A stretch of DNA of 64,000 nucleotides from Meconema thalassinum (GCA_946902985.2 OX336389.2:279851527-279915526); one strand, 5' to 3'; counted from the stretch's first letter, positions 21,582 through 32,233 are shown. Program-made: numbers and translations. Notes: a model not told the origin generated them from the letters alone.

Positions 21582-21924
21582 GTTCATTAATGTAAATTGC
21601 TCGTCACATTATTTACAAAATAATAAAGAAAAGTAAGAATAAAATATCAAACACATCAAATATCCGAAGGTATACACCGTTGTTGTACAGACTGTTTGAA
21701 TATCAGTCGTTTTTTTTTGCGGGGTGTGTTCAGTCTTGTGGGGGATCATGTTATTATTACACATAAGTTACGAGTCTATCGGGAGATTCCAAGGATTTCA
21801 AAAATAACGTGGCACTTACTCATGGGTAAGATTAACAATATTTTAATACAATGCAAGCGAAGAGGATTTAAAGAGCAAGGATTGCATTTCTACAGAAAAG
21901 AATTCTGTTGACATCAAATATAGA
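21582..21924. other. Unassigned sequence, possibly 5' continuation of the LINE relic
   Basis: A 71-codon plus-strand frame (21696-21911) containing KITWHLLMGKINNI precedes the recognisable reverse-transcriptase-associated segment and may be its decayed upstream part. Confidence 0.35.
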
Positions 21925-22715
21925 TTTAGGAATTAGGAAGTCATATTTGAAACCTTTGTCTGGAGCGAGCGCTCTATGGTAGTGAAACTTGGACTGTTGG
22001 CGCAGCAGAAAAGAAGATAATAGAAGCGTTTGAAATGTGGTGTTACAGAAGAATGATGAAGATCAGATGGGTAGATAGCGTATCAATAGAGGTAGGCCAT
22101 TAGGAAGAGGAGAGATTTTTCTGGTGACTGCTAACAAAGAGAAGAGATATGTTGGTAAGACCCATAATATGGCACCCAGGAATAACAATCTTATTTTTTT
22201 AGCGTATGGCTTTAGTGCCGGGAGTGTCCGAGGACATGTTCGGCTCGCCAGAATTTGTATCTGCTTCTATGCGGACACCCATTCGGTGAGCTGCAAGTAC
22301 CGTCACATGTGGAGTGTTGTCTGGGGAGGAAAGTGTGAATGTAAGGACGAGGACTTGGAAGGTAGCGGCTGTGGCCTGTAGTTAGGGACCAACCCCGGCA
22401 GTTGCCTGGAAAGAAGATGGGAAACCACAGAAGACCATCTTCAAGGTTGCCGGCGGGGGGATTCGAACCTCCTCGCCTCCCGGATGTGAGCGACTGCCTT
22501 CAGCCACGCCGTAACGACCACGGCTAACTCACCCGGTAGTTATGAAATGAAGGTCCAAGGACAAGAACTGTAGGGGTAGACCAAGGTTAGAATATGTTAA
22601 ACTAATTGCCTCGGATGTAAGGTGTGGTAGCTATGTAGAGATGAAACGATTAGCTCAGGACAGGGAGACATGGAGGACTGCATCATACCAGTTAAAAGAC
22701 TGAAGACTCAAACAA
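21925..22715 (+). pseudogene. LINE reverse-transcriptase C-terminal relic split by a SINE
   Basis: At 21930-22110 one plus frame reads KSYLKPLSGASALW, SETWTVGAAEKKIIEAFEMW and CYRRMMKIRWVDSVS, the characteristic post-RT segment of many invertebrate non-LTR retrotransposons. At 22541-22712 the terminal part resumes (NCRGRPRLEYVKL, EMKRLAQDRETWRTASYQ). Between them sits a minus-strand SINE-E (about 22190-22540). Upstream RT domains are not recognisable and stops are present, so this is a dead 5'-truncated copy. Confidence 0.75.
22190..22540 (-). mobile_element. SINE-E inserted in the LINE relic
   Basis: From the right: a minus head (CCGGGTGAGTTAGCCGTGG, B-box region aggttcgaatccccc). Then the shared module (plus: accaaccccggcagttgcct, gatgggaaaccacagaagac) and the SINE-E 3' body (plus: agtgccgggagtgtccgagg, gacatgttcggctcgcca). 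Other copies are at 37505-37862 and, in part, at about 30810-30945. Confidence 0.8.
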
Positions 22716-23553
22716 GAACATGTACGCAATAATATACAAAAACCATCCCTTTTGACAAGATGAAAAACCTACATCAGACAAGGAATGAAACATTATTTGA
22801 AACACCAGCTATGACTCAATATTAATATTGCTAGCAGACTAATCAAGCTTCCCATAGAATGAAATGTGGGTCAACAACAAATCCCGTTGGGTGTTAAGCT
22901 TAATAAATCATCTGAATTTAAAATAAAACTCATACAAAATAGCTCCTTACATACAATTAGCTGCATTCTTTCAATACAGAAAATCAGAATGTTCCTAATT
23001 AAACTTAATTATATGCTGCTATCTGATGTCCATTTTAGTCACTAAACCAATCTGATAATACTAGATAGAAGGTATAGATATATGGCCTTAACCTAATTAA
23101 TCAACTAGCAGCACATTGCAATAAAAGCAAAATCAAACATGGACACACATACTTGATCCTTAATAAAACTGAATTATAAAACACTAGACTTGAATACGGA
23201 TTTGTTCCTGTTCCTATCGATATAAATCAAACTCACACATTTCCTTCATTAATAAACTTTATTATAGGAATGAAAATTCATCATTGCTCTAAAACATCAC
23301 AATTTTACTGTGTACACACATAGTAATTGTTTACTTATTGTCTGAAGGATACAGTAAAAATCTATTCAATTCATTATTTTAACAAAATCATAAACACAAA
23401 CAATTCAGGAAAATAGGGGTCAACGACGGCCACATTGCACTCCAATGAAATCTTCCAAGGATACGTCATGCCTGACTATCTTTAAATCTACTATCTTACT
23501 TCAATCGAAACGCATGAAGTCTATAATTAACTTTTGAATAATTTCTACAATAA

Positions 23554-23555
<2 letters not shown>
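22716..23555. other. Unassigned AT-rich sequence
   Basis: Nothing recognisable on either strand. Confidence 0.4.

Positions 23556-23557
<2 letters not shown>

Positions 23558-23602
<45 letters not shown>
23558..23602. repeat. TTA microsatellite
   Basis: About 15 uninterrupted TTA/ATT units. Confidence 0.95.
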
Positions 23603-23603
<1 letters not shown>

Positions 23604-24085
23604 TGTGGGGATTGAACAAAACACCACTGCGCTAATTGTCTATTTGTCATCCGATAATATACCTGTAAATTCCTGAACATAAGAGTGAGTACTGTCAAGT
23701 GTTTGGCTGCATCCTGTGACAATCGTGTTATCAGTTGAGGCCTGTGTAACTCTGCCACCTACCTTGAATTCTGGAACATCTCATTTGTACTCCCATTAAG
23801 TGTGTCAACATAATTCATATCGTGCGCATTAATTATCCACCTCCTGGCATGAATCCCGCCTGGGCACGTAGACTAATATGTACCACATACTGACCTTAGG
23901 GTATTACACTTCAAGGGTATAAGTTATTCAATTATCATCACGTAGACCAACCATGTGCAACAGCTGGCCCCCGGGCGGTCCACGGCCTGCTGAACCCTCT
24001 AATCGGGCCCACCTGATCAGTTATTGAAAATGTATTTCTTACGTAACCTGTTAATCTGAAATAGGAATTTCTCCTACCGGCGACA
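23603..24085. other. Unassigned sequence
   Basis: GC-rich blocks near 23965 (ctggcccccgggcggtccac) may belong to the left end of the hAT relic that follows. A roughly similar block (ggacggcccgtgacgctgg) occurs at 24975, but no firm inverted repeat could be defined. Confidence 0.35.
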
Positions 24086-24592
24086 ATGCAGTGCGAAAAT
24101 TTTCTTTCTGGGCTTGATAACTCTATTAAGACAAGCCCTGGCGCCAACCACCTTGCATTCCTTGTGGATATTACCTGTCTCTTGATTGAGATGAATTCAA
24201 AGCTGCACACACAAGGCCAATTTGCTCATGAACTTTACGGACATGTGAAATCCTATCAGAGAAAACTGAATTTATGGGAAAATCAACTGAGAAATGAAAA
24301 TACCTGTCACTTTCAAACCCTGTCGAAGCGGGATAAATTATTCTGCAACTGCGCCTTCTACACACATTGGCAGATTTGCTTGAAGAATTTAATGTCTGAT
24401 TTAGCGACTTGAGAAGGTGGAAGTGAATTTCAGCATTTTCTCATCACCATTCAGCAAAGACGTGATTATTGCAGCTGAAAATTTGCATATGGAACTTATT
24501 GAACTTCAGGAGGATGTGGCTTTGAAAGCGGTATTAAATGGCACCTGCTTGCGAGATTTTTATATGAAACTTTCTATGCAAGAAGTACCCTA
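24086..24592 (+). pseudogene. hAT transposase relic (GTF2IRD2-like/Charlie type)
   Basis: The first frame (24086-24409) contains LAFLVDITCLLIEMNSKL, ELYGHVKSYQRKLNLWENQL and NTCHFQTL. This matches the middle of the hAT transposases often annotated as GTF2I-repeat-containing protein 2-like. Coding then continues in another frame (about 24424-24592) with FSIFSSPFSKDV, LHMELIELQEDVALK and CLRDFYMKLSMQEVP before a TAA. The frame change near 24400 and the missing N-terminal zinc finger and C-terminal dimerisation domain show it is inactive. Confidence 0.75.
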
Positions 24593-25425
24593 ACCTATTT
24601 ACTTTCAATATAAGGAGAATGGCATAGTTTGGCTGCACGTATGTATGTGAGCAACTCTGCTTGCGCATGAAGCGGATTAAGTTAATTGCAAAGAGAGGGG
24701 AAGGATAACTGATCTCCGCCTTGAAAACCGCCTCCGCCTTGGAACATCCAGTGTACCATCGAACATTGAGAGACTGGTTCAGAACACAAAGGTAAAAGTT
24801 TCCCATTAAAATAGGAAGTAAATACAAATGTACTTTCTCATTTTCTTTTGTAAATGAATTCTTTTGTTACCGTTATAATATTCCTCTTTGTGATTTTGTG
24901 ATGAAGGAGTTTCTTCATTAAATTTGGCTAATACGTCCTTGTGAGAATATTATGTAGGCTATTGTTAAGTACTGGACGGCCCGTGACGCTGGTAAATCCT
25001 GTGGTTGGCCCACCTTGTGCTCCTGACGTAGACTCATATTTACCACTTTAATATTTCCTCGAAGACATCGTAAAAATGTCGCACTAAAAATATTTTAGAA
25101 TTTACCTATTCCACATACCTTTCTTTCAATAATAGACGTTTAGTGACACATACACACACTACTGCATATAGCCTACACACCTATGAGTACAACACGTCCC
25201 ATGGTTCAGTACTGAGTTACACAACACCAAGCCTCTATCCTAAATAATCACAGTCACTACATATTCACACCTGATTTACTCAAATTCTATGCAATGATGC
25301 TCTCTCTGACCTTGCAAGTAAACTTATACTGCACGTCAATTTCTCACTTAAAGTTTTCCATCTACACCATTATTCATCTTTACTATTTATTATAGAACAA
25401 TCGTTATCAACATTGTACAAGGGCT
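24593..25425. other. Unassigned sequence
   Basis: No motif-bearing frame; may include the 3' remainder of the hAT relic. Confidence 0.4.
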
Positions 25426-26050
25426 GTTTTTTTTTAGTAAGGGCCGTTTCTTTTTAAATTAACCGAACATTTTATTTTGAAACCACATTTATTTTTAGGT
25501 TTTACATACCTTCCTCTATTTTTCTACATAGTTGCCTTGTTTATTTAGGCACTTGTCATACCTTAAAACTAAGTTCTGAAATCCCTCTGCGTAAAAGTTT
25601 GCCGTCTGCTCTGACAACCAAGAATTCACACTTGAGGAAAATCCATTGATAGAGTGGTTATCATGAATCTTCGGTCCTCGAGAATTTTCGTGTCAATTGC
25701 AGTCACCAAGTCATCTGTGATCACAGACCTGAGCGTTCATCGTCATGAACATTTTTATGGCCACTTTTGAACTCGCGTACTCATTTTCGCACTTTACCTT
25801 CCGTCATTGCATTATCACCATACTCCTCACAAAGCTGACGATGAATGTCTGCAGCCGACATGTTTCTTGCACTCAAAAAACGTATCACAGATCGTACCTC
25901 ACACGCGGCGGGCAAATCAATAATCTTGAACATTGTAAAGATGCACAGTTCAGCGTACAGGTTAGCTACACAGATGCAACCGGCACCTGCTAGTTCGCAA
26001 AGGATGCCGGGAGGTAGCGCGAACGCTTCTTGCGGCATGCGCACTAACTA
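25426..26050 (-). mobile_element. Mariner-like element, catalytic core deleted
   Basis: The outer ends are not sharply defined; the left end has a T-rich ggctgtttttttttagtaag segment. It contains the transposase remnant at 25516-25933. Length is about half that of a complete mariner (about 1.3 kb). Confidence 0.65.
25516..25933 (-). pseudogene. Mariner transposase remnant (HTH + C-terminal tail)
   Basis: From ATG at 25933 it reads EVRSVIRFLSARNMSAADIH and RQLCEEYGDNAMTEGKVRK, the mariner N-terminal helix-turn-helix. A stop follows where Trp is expected, then KSGHKNVHDDERSG. After a frameshift come TDDLVTAIDTKILEDRRFMI and, directly, the C-terminal signature FYAEGFQNLVLRYDKCLNKQ with GNYVEK and a stop. 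The DD34D catalytic domain is missing between the linker and the tail. Confidence 0.85.
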
Positions 26051-26121
26051 CGGGCTTGATCATTATCATGATCAATCGTCATTATAATTACTATTGCATT
26101 TATCAATTATCCTGTCGTTAC

Positions 26122-26123
<2 letters not shown>

Positions 26124-26169
<46 letters not shown>

Positions 26170-26186
26170 CATGATTATTATTATTA
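26124..26186. repeat. TTA microsatellite
   Basis: About 15 TTA/ATT units with one ATC/ATG interruption near the right end. Confidence 0.95.
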
Positions 26187-26370
26187 ATTGACAACATTAT
26201 GCACAACTCAGGAGCGCGATTGAACCTATTTAAAGATGGATTTGAATTTGCTTTCTTTTCTTTTCTTCCCAAAATCTTTTCATTCCTTCACTATGATTTT
26301 TCTTACCTTCCTTCTATCCATGCTCTGGTGTCTCTCATCCAGGAATTTGCAGCAAATATTTGTTCAAACG

Positions 26371-26465
26371 TTTGATGCTTTTCAGTCGGTCAACACGATT
26401 GTACTCAAATGAGATGTGTTATTCAATAATCCTGAAAGAAATTACATGAGATTAATAAATACAGA
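26371..26465 (+). repeat. Dispersed repeat fragment (as at 4491)
   Basis: gcttttcagtcggtcaacac, then aatcctgaaagaaattacat and gagattaataaataca match blocks at 4491-4660 and, inverted, at 27979-28075. SINE-A begins just downstream. Confidence 0.6.
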
Positions 26466-26476
26466 GGTGTGCCAAT

Positions 26477-26811
26477 TATTAGGATCAAATGAAAATCCGC
26501 AGCCTGCTTCCAGTCCATCAACTGGGTCAGGGAATGGAATGAATGAAGCCCCCATATAGCGGCGAGGATATGAATAGTGCCGGCTGCCGAAGCCTGTCGC
26601 ACTCTCCTCGGGTAATGATTAAATGAATGACAGATGAAATGAAATGATAGTGAAGAGTGTTGCTCGAATGAAATTATGACAGGGAAAACCAGAGTACCCG
26701 CTTTGTCCAGCACAAATCTCACATGGAGTGACCGGGATTTGAACCACGGACCCAGTGGTGAGAGACCGGCGTGCTGCCGCCTAAGCCACGGAGGCTCTAT
26801 TAGGATCAAAT
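26477..26811 (-). mobile_element. SINE-A with 14-bp TSD
   Basis: TATTAGGATCAAAT at 26477-26490 and 26798-26811. Same minus-strand head and 3' end as at 19309; a short segment near 26700 is deleted relative to the other copies (the ggagaaaaacctgtctgcct stretch is missing). Confidence 0.93.
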
Positions 26812-27138
26812 AAAGAATTTAAATCAGTCTCAATTTTTTAAATTCAAAATCATTTCATTGAACAACTGCTGGCATCTTTTGTAACCCTCCTTAGTAATGT
26901 TTTCTCCCTTATTGACTTACACCTTTTCCCATGAGGAATTGTGTCTGGAAACTTTCAAAATTGGGTATTCCGAGGGATACCTGAGCTTGGCCCGTTTTCT
27001 ACTATTTCATTGAATTTGGAATATACCCTCTAAGTAAGGTGATTTCAGTCCATACAAGTTCATAAATCTTTGAATAGTTCAAGAACGTATCTTCAGTAAA
27101 ATGACTCCAAACTCTGAGCTCTAAATTCACACGAAAAG
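26812..27138. other. Unassigned sequence
   Basis: AT-rich; nothing recognisable. Confidence 0.4.
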
Positions 27139-27668
27139 TGGAGTGAAGTATTTTTTTAATTTTTTTATTTAGTCGATTTACCCTCTAGGTTGGTGGCTCC
27201 CACGGACTCAGCGAGGGAACTCACCACTACCGCCGCTACGGGCAGTGTCCTGGAGCTTGGAACATCTAGTCGGGGTGGATACAACTGGGGAGGTGTGATC
27301 ATCACCTCGCCCAGGCGGCCTCACCTGCAAAGTGAACAGGGGCCTCAAGAGGGACGGGAAGGGAGGGGAAGATTGGGATGGATAGGCAAGGAAGAGGGAA
27401 GGAGGCAGCCGTGGCCTTAGCGTAGGTACCATCCCGGCATTTTGCCCGATGAAGAAGTGGGAAACCACGGAAAACCACTTCGAGGATGGCTGAGGTGGGA
27501 ATCGAACCCCCACTACTCATTTGGACCACCCGAGGCTGAGTAGATCCCGTTCCAGTCCTCATACCACTTTTCAAATTTCGTGGCAGAGCCGGGAATCGAA
27601 CCCAGGACCTCCGGCGTGGAAGCTAACCTTGCTGACCGCTACGCTACGGAGGCGACTGGAGTGAAGTA
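27139..27668 (-). mobile_element. Long composite tRNA-headed SINE, 12-bp TSD
   Basis: TGGAGTGAAGTA at 27139-27150 and 27657-27668. On the minus strand a head with B-box GGGTTCGATTCCCGG is followed by about 60 bp and then a second B-box-like GGTTCGATTCCCACC. Next comes the shared module (plus: ccatcccggcattttgccc, gtgggaaaccacggaaaacc) and a GC-rich 220-bp tail ending in an A/T-rich run. The length (506 bp) and two tRNA-like motifs suggest a dimer or a SINE that acquired a second head. Confidence 0.8.
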
Positions 27669-27836
27669 ATTTAAACAAAATGTGTGGCATTTTGAGTTAG
27701 CAAAGCTCCTCTGTTATGGAAATTCTAAAAAATCATTTTACTTTGAGTTTCTTAAAGAAAATACAATTAAGACTCTTGGTTAAACATTGGAAGTATATTC
27801 ACCACCTTGTAAACATATTTAGTTCATTAAGACCTG

Positions 27837-27978
27837 TACACTAGGATGACCAGTTTCGATCGTCAAGTGATCATCATCAGATCCATTACACTTAGGCTAT
27901 AAAACCTATGCCTGAAAGTGAAATTGTAATGGATCTGATGATGATCGCTTGACGATCGAAGCTGGTCATCCTAGTGTA
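27837..27978. repeat. 54-bp-arm hairpin
   Basis: Left arm 27837-27890 (tacactaggatgaccagttt...tccattaca) and right arm 27925-27978 are inverse copies with about two mismatches, separated by 34 bp. The adjoining 27979-28075 (inverse of ttttcagtcggtcaacacga) links it to the fragments at 4491 and 26371. Confidence 0.85.
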
Positions 27979-28254
27979 TTTATTAATCTCATGTATTTTT
28001 TTTTTCAGGATTAGGGAATAACGCATCACATTTGGGTACAATCGTGTTGACCGACTGAAAAACATCAAACTTTTGTTTACTAAGGCAACACTGAAAATGG
28101 CTTCAAACACCATACTGATATTTATTCACCAGCGATCTGAAGCTACGTCTGTCCCATAAAATGTTGTTTGTTACGTTTATATCCTGAAGGTCATTTCCAA
28201 TTTCGATTATCCAGTTATTTTTGACTTCTAATAAGCAGGCATGATTAAATATCC

Positions 28255-28603
28255 TTTTAGCGAGTCTTGCCGGTCCCGTGGTGTTGGGGTAGCGGACTTA
28301 CCTCCCACCAGGAGGTCTCGGGTTCTATTCCCGGCTCCGTCAGAGATTTTAGAAACTGACATGAGGGCTGGAACGGGGTGTACTCAGCCTCGTGAGGAAA
28401 ATTGAGTAGTTGTCTGACAGTGAGGCAGTGGCCAGGTCTCGAAAACCAAGATTAACGGCCGCGAGGAACCCGATGCGCTTACCACGTGTCACCTCAACAT
28501 CTGCAGGCCAAATGGCTGGGCAGCGGTTGCTTGGTAGGCGTAGGCCTTTCATGGGCTCTAGTGCCAGTGGTTATTATTTTTATTTTTATTATTTTAGTAA
28601 GTC
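28255..28603 (+). mobile_element. SINE-C copy
   Basis: Head CCGGTCCCGTGGTGTTGGGG, B-box cgggttctattcccggctcc, typical body and end (ctagtgccagtggttatt) followed by a T/A-rich run. A 12-bp TSD with two mismatches (ttttagcgagtc 28255-28266; ttttagtaagtc 28592-28603) is plausible. Confidence 0.85.
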
Positions 28604-28981
28604 ATTCACTCTCCATTCTTTGAATATATCCATACATTTCAATCGTCGTTTTATTACACATGCCTGCGATGAAGAACATACAAGGGAAGTGATATCTTAA
28701 CTTTATGTATTCTTCGGTGCTGATTTCGAAAACAGTAATCATAAAGTTCTATCACGTCACGTTTCTTGAAAAATTCAATTGTACTTGGATTTTTATCAAC
28801 ATTTACAGTACCAGAGATTGAAGATAGCCTAATAGAAGAACGTCAAGAAGAAGTTTCAATGGAAAAAGACTACGTAGGCCTACTCAAATGGACACTTTGT
28901 TTGGTTTTGTATTTTGCTCAGTTTAAAATTAGTTTTAAACGTTCATTTGTTCCTCTTGTTCAATCGTCTATTTTATGTTAG
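28604..28981. other. Unassigned sequence
   Basis: No recognisable element. Confidence 0.4.
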
Positions 28982-29339
28982 TTTCTTCTATAAACTGCTT
29001 CCGTGGCTTAGGCGGCAGCACGCTGGCCTCTCACCGCTGGGTCCGTGGTTCAAATCCCGGTCACTCCATGTGAGATTTGTGCTGGACAAAGCGGAGGCCG
29101 ACAGGTTTTTCTCCGGGTACTCTGGTTTTCCTTGTCACTATTTCATTCCAGCAACACTCTCCACTATCATTTCATTTCATCTGTCATTCATTTAATCATT
29201 GCCCCAGGGGAGCGTGACAGGCTTCGGCAGCCGACACAGTTAATATCCTCGCCGCTAGATGGGGGCTTCATTCCATCCCTGACCCGGTCGATCGACTGGA
29301 AGCAGGCTGTGGATTTTCACTTTCTCTTCTAGAAACTGC
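28982..29339 (+). mobile_element. SINE-A with imperfect 17-bp TSD
   Basis: tttcttctataaactgc (28982-28998) and tctcttctagaaactgc (29323-29339) flank a full-length SINE-A: ccgtggcttaggcggcagca, ggttcaaatcccgg, ending gctgtggattttcac. Confidence 0.9.
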
Positions 29340-30437
29340 ATCATAATTTGATGCAAAAAGTTTAAACTCGAGGGATGTTTTTGATCTTGATTTTAGCAAA
29401 ATATTGATATCGATTATACAAAAAACCCTGACGTGATGGAAAAATCGGAGGTCACTTTGGACATAAGCACACCAAATAACATAAGAATTAGCGAAAACAG
29501 CTCTTGTATTTTTCAAGAACTTAAACTTCTCAGGCCTGTTTTATTATTATTATTATTAATAATAATAATATTTGAGGCGATTCTTCAGTACATCATTAAC
29601 GAACCCAAATAGCCATATTTAGTCCTAGAGTAGATTATGTGGTGAGCTGTTGACATGATATATGTAATGGATCCAGCCAGCTGGTGACTGCATCACCATG
29701 AAATAGCAATTGGCAAGCTGTGTAAGCCATTGGTGGTCGTGAAAGCTGATGAGCTGGCCGCGGATAAGCCGGCTTAGAGGGAGGGGAGTGCAATGGGCCT
29801 AATGGCCACTCCAATATGCAGTCCTGTATGTGGCAAATGAACAGCTCAATAGAAACGATTTTCATGTTCATAACTTCCACCTTACATCGGCAGTGCCAGT
29901 TTGACATTATTATTGTTCATCAGCATCAGTTAAGTTCAACCTTACGTCAGTCACAATAGGTAAAGTTGGATGAATGTGCCTGATAGATCTCATGTGCCTA
30001 TACCTATTTTGAAGCCTATTTATACAACTGTGAAGCATTATTCACATATTATAAACATAAGAAGGGTTGTTTACAGCCAGTGCTGATCTTGCATTGGCGT
30101 AGCGGTGCCCCCTTGTTCCCACTTGCACGAACATAAACAACTCGTAGCGCAACCTTCCTCAGTGACAACCTTATCTCAGACGGGTAATAAGGCTGTGTCC
30201 CAAAGCTACATTTTGAGCCGTAGTGAACTAGATAGGCGACTAATATTCCGGATGTGACGTCATAAGCACAAAGCAATCAAGTCAGTTGTAGCTAGTGAAC
30301 GAAAGTGCTTGCTTGATTGTCGACTTGTACATACAAAGAATTTATAGGTGATTGGCACCGGAATGTAAACCTTGTGCGTTTCAGAACACAAGTCTATGGA
30401 TGAGCCATGCTTCAAGCACACATGTCCCAAAGCTCTG
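29340..30437. other. Unassigned sequence with a small palindromic microsatellite
   Basis: Only a (TTA)n/(ATA)n inverted pair near 29541-29572 stands out; the rest shows no gene or recognised repeat. Confidence 0.4.
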
Positions 30438-30720
30438 TAGCACGCACGGGTCCATGACAACTCGTCACGAGCAACTTGTCCCACGACAATTGGCCCCTGC
30501 TAATTGGTCCCAAAGGATAATTCGTCATTGTTTAGACTTGTATCGGGTAATATTTGTCAGGCCATTGGTCATTCGAAAAAAAAAGCGAGACAAAAAATTA
30601 CAACTTTGACATTGTTTATATTGTTTATAAGGATGTTTATGTCACACTTACGTTAACACCAGGTAGGCTTACACGTCAACTTGTGTTAATAATTTCCAGC
30701 TATATTGTTTCCAATTCTGT

Positions 30721-31060
30721 CTAAGCATTCAAGGACCTCATTGTCATCACGGTACTGTGGGTATCTTTCGACGACACTTGCGATGCGTTTGTCCAAATCT
30801 TCGTGGACGCGCCGCTTCTTTTTCGTTTTTTTATTTTTATTTTATTTTTTAGCGTATGGCTTTTTAGTGCGGGGAGTGTCCGAGGACATGTTCGGCTCGC
30901 CAGTTTTGTTGCTGCTTCGAGACGGACACCCAATGGGTTCGGTGAATGCCCGCTCTCAAGTTTCGTGACTTCACGAGACACGACGTGCATTTCTCTTCGT
31001 AGGACGTCAAGGGCGCGAAAAAGGGTTGGATGGTTTTGACCCATACACACAGCTTCAAGC
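30721..31060 (-). pseudogene. MULE transposase C-terminal fragments
   Basis: A frame from about 31050 reads GQNHPTLFRALDVLRREMHV and SREVTKLESG, like the downstream alpha-helical part of MULE transposases (NHP-x-L-x3-L-x2-L). After the SINE-E piece, minus coding resumes in another frame at about 30825-30712 with RRVHEDLDKRIASVVERY and DNEVLECLDRIGN, the usual C-terminal basic/helical end. Confidence 0.6.
30810..30945 (-). mobile_element. Partial SINE-E inside the MULE
   Basis: A T-rich run (A-rich tail on minus) then gcgtatggctttttagtgcg, gagtgtccgaggacatgttc and ggctcgccag match the 3' body of SINE-E. The head and central module are missing. It interrupts the MULE coding remnant. Confidence 0.7.
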
Positions 31061-31143
31061 GCTTAGCACTTCCCTGAACTAAAATATTACATACGTCCAA
31101 ATTAGTGCCTTGATTTACTTGAGTGCCACTTGAGTGCCTTGAA

Positions 31144-31365
31144 TCATTTAAACTTACCCCAATCGGCGGCATGGCTGTGTTCGGTTGACTTGTCTACTTG
31201 GTTGGAATGTTTTTGGAGTACAACTCTTCCGGAACATTCTTTTCTATTTTCACATCGCCATGTAACTGTAGTCAAACGCTCTGCGTGCTTAGTGAAAATA
31301 AAACCTTTGTATATAAGCTTTTGCTTGCCGCACTCAGAGAGAACGAACCTGGGCACTTCGGCCAT
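31144..31365 (-). CDS. FLYWCH zinc-finger remnant of the MULE
   Basis: 73 codons from ATG 31365. FVLSECGKQKLIYKGFIFTK is followed by TVTWRCENRKECSGRVVL and TEHSHAAD. This fits the FLYWCH layout: a hydrophobic/aromatic lead, W-x-C-x5-C, then H-x-H. Arthropod MULE proteins often begin with such a DNA-binding domain, so it is best read as the transposase N-terminus. It could also work alone as a DNA-binding peptide, which is speculation. Confidence 0.7.
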   Translation of the reverse strand: MAEVPRFVLSECGKQKLIYKGFIFTKHAERLTTVTWRCENRKECSGRVVLQKHSNQVDKSTEHSHAADWGKFK

Positions 31366-31640
31366 TTTACCGTTCTGGCGTCTTCAAGGGGCGTGCCGTT
31401 GTTAGGAGACACAACAATGAGCTGGACGAACTGTTTGAATGACCAATCGTCGCGGGACGAAAATAATTGTAATGACCAATCGTCGCGGGCCGAAAATAAT
31501 TATTGTAATGACCAATCGTCGCGGGACAAACTGATCGGGACGAATTGTCGTGATCCCCATAGCACATAGTGAGTAGGCATAGTTGCTAGCATCTATATAG
31601 TTAATAGTTATCAACTTGAGCTTTGGGACACAGTCTAACT

Positions 31641-32006
31641 AGAGCCCTGCAAAGATAAACAAAATGTTCTCTGCATCCGCACAACTTTTATCCGCATCCG
31701 CACGTTTGTTATACAAATCTGCTGGCATTACAATATTTTTATAGTTAAAGTATGGAAGCAACACAGTCATATAGACATTTGAGGAGAAAGTCGTTCCCTT
31801 AGGCTATGTATGTCATGTGCTATGAATGTTATACATCCAGAATTTTAACCCTTTTCAGTTCGGAGTGTTTATTATGCATAATGACATAATTCGAATGAGA
31901 TTAGCGTAAATCATCAACTTACTGTACATTTGTCATGAAAAAAAAAAACATAACGGAATAATATGATATGTCACATGTCTAGTAATGATATTCAACAAGT
32001 TCGGCC
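31641..32006 (+). mobile_element. Partial hAT-like MITE (second copy at 47526)
   Basis: gagccctgcaaagataaac, ttatccgcatccgcacgttt, ggagaaagtcgttcccttag and agtaatgatattcaacaagt match the element at 47526-48320. The right terminal part (gcggatatccgcgggt...) is missing, so this copy is 3'-truncated and has a smaller interior. Confidence 0.7.
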
Positions 32007-32011
32007 TACAG

Positions 32012-32233
32012 GAAATGTAGTGAAAGGAAGGAAGGAAGCTTGTAGTTTAACGTGACCGTTAATCTCTTGATCATGAGCCACGGGACCTCCTTTTTACGTG
32101 GAATCCGAACCACAGGACATGGCATTTCACTTCGAAAATCTCACATGCATTGACCGGGAAACGAACCCGGACCGCCTTGGTGAGAGGCATACAGCTAGAC
32201 CGCTGATCCACCACGCCCCTGAAATGTAGTGAA
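32012..32233 (-). mobile_element. Small SINE with 13-bp TSD
   Basis: GAAATGTAGTGAA at 32012-32024 and 32221-32233. On minus: head GGCGTGGTGGATCAGCGGTC, B-box GGGTTCGTTTCCCGG, about 196 bp with a (ttcc)n-like 3' edge. It is not one of types A-F. Confidence 0.85.

Larger units (their letters stand above)
30438..31568 (-). mobile_element. MULE-type DNA transposon, internally deleted
   Basis: Long imperfect TIRs of about 47 bp: left from 30447 (gggtccatgacaactcgtca, acttgtcccacgacaattgg), right ending 31559 (inverse: ggggatcacgacaattcgtc, tttgtcccgcgacgattgg). A 9-bp TSD with two differences flanks it: TAGCACGCA (30438-30446), TAGCACATA (31560-31568). Nine-bp TSDs and long TIRs are typical of Mutator-like elements. 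The minus strand encodes a FLYWCH zinc finger and the C-terminal end of a transposase, with the DDE core absent. A SINE-E piece lies inside. The right TIR contains three tandem copies of a 30-33 bp motif (gaccaatcgtcgcgggac). Confidence 0.75.

Noticed and set aside
30049..30609. Host coding exons around the left MULE end
   Set aside because: Several overlapping frames on both strands, none with motifs or splice-site support.
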